This document shows, piece after piece, positions 24,504 through 24,820 of a stretch of DNA of 24,820 bases. The translations under genes and the position numbers were made by a program. The DNA is from CAYWLQ01 sp964458775 (GTDB lineage Bacteria > Myxococcota_A > Polyangia > JAAYKL01): the NCBI GenBank assembly GCA_964458775.1, contig CAYWLQ010000078.1:1-24820 (forward strand), read 5' to 3'. The notes below the pieces were generated by a model. That model saw only the letters and a program-made list of their open reading frames with translations. It was not told the DNA's origin and searched no databases. The first letter of the stretch is position 1; each line of letters opens with the position of its first letter.

Positions 24504-24820
24504 GATTTTGACAGTCCGGTGTTCTGCGACAATTAGAAATCCACGCTGACGACAATTCCTGGATTGTTCTTAACTCCTGGATTGCCTTCAACCCCGACGA
24601 GATTGCCTTCAACCCCCGACGAGATTGCCTTCAACCCCCGACGAGATTGCCTTCAACCCAGATTGCTTTCAACCCTAGATTGCTTTCAACCCCCGAAGCG
24701 GATCCGGGCTTTCAACCCCCGACGCGGATCGCACTGATTTCTTTCTGAAAAAAACCAAACTATTCTTTTCGGCACCTAAGAACTTTGTATTTGTTTTCAA
24801 AAAAAACACTTGCCTGTGCA
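24504..24820. other. Gene-free end of window with minisatellite
   Basis: No reading frame or RNA gene is seen. The stretch is dominated by the roughly 22-bp tandem repeat at 24562-24726, followed by AT-rich sequence to the end of the window. Confidence 0.6.
24562..24726. repeat. Minisatellite of about eight imperfect units, each starting GAT
   Basis: Units begin at 24562, 24580, 24601, 24623, 24645, 24661, 24678 and 24701, with lengths from 16 to 26 bp. The two at 24601 and 24623 are identical 22-bp copies (GATTGCCTTCAACCCCCGAC then GA). Most share TTCAACCC; the outer units diverge and the last adds CCGGGC. Unit length is not a multiple of three and there are no unique spacers, so it is neither coding nor CRISPR. 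It is C-rich on the plus strand, unlike its AT-rich surroundings. Confidence 0.9.

Noticed and set aside
24562..24726. CRISPR array
   Set aside because: Units are directly adjacent without unique spacers and vary in length; no cas genes in the window.

Overview
The window is AT-rich and densely coded on both strands. It suggests a Gram-negative bacterium of the Myxococcota / former Deltaproteobacteria type. Pointers to this are lipoproteins with very long Ser/Thr-Asp tracts between lipobox and enzyme domain, a bactofilin-like lipoprotein ending in a Cys-rich tail, an ECF sigma / FecR pair and an NtrC-type sigma-54 activator. The taxonomic guess is inference; no rRNA, tRNA or marker gene is present.

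Layout. Positions 1-441 are gene-free and hold short tandem repeats. A DUF3829-like lipoprotein (442-1431, +) converges with a 968-residue fusion of class I mannose-6-phosphate isomerase and a sugar nucleotidyltransferase (1448-4354, -). After a gene-poor gap comes an NtrC-family response regulator (4996-6342, +), converging at a 1-nt gap with a PHP-phosphoesterase / GT4 glycosyltransferase fusion (6344-9097, -). These three look like part of a mannose or surface-glycan locus. An exported alkaline phosphatase (9392-10993, +) is followed after 3 nt by a YibE/F membrane protein (10997-12112, +).

Next is a more GC-rich segment. It has a possible transposase remnant (about 12139-12271) and a GH27 alpha-galactosidase whose lipoprotein leader and Ser/Thr-Asp linker are cut by two in-frame stops (12289-14286, -). 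Two overlapping flavodoxin-fold genes follow (14367-15561, -), then a signal peptidase I with a long N-terminal extension and a beta-barrel-like protein (15819-17789, +).

The right part is a compact minus-strand locus read from 23156 down to 17800: ECF sigma factor, FecR-TPR membrane protein, signal-peptide barrel-like protein, bactofilin-like lipoprotein and a Ser/Thr-Asp-repeat lipoprotein esterase. The first three overlap. It reads as an envelope-signalling and surface-display unit. A divergent unknown lipoprotein (about 23706-24503, +) and a roughly 22-bp minisatellite (24562-24726) close the window.

Most notable are the PMI-nucleotidyltransferase and PHP-GT4 fusions, the sigma/FecR/surface-lipoprotein locus, the doubly interrupted alpha-galactosidase, and the two long hexanucleotide Ser/Thr-Asp tracts lying as direct repeats about 4.5 kb apart. 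No tRNA, rRNA, CRISPR array or complete insertion sequence was found.
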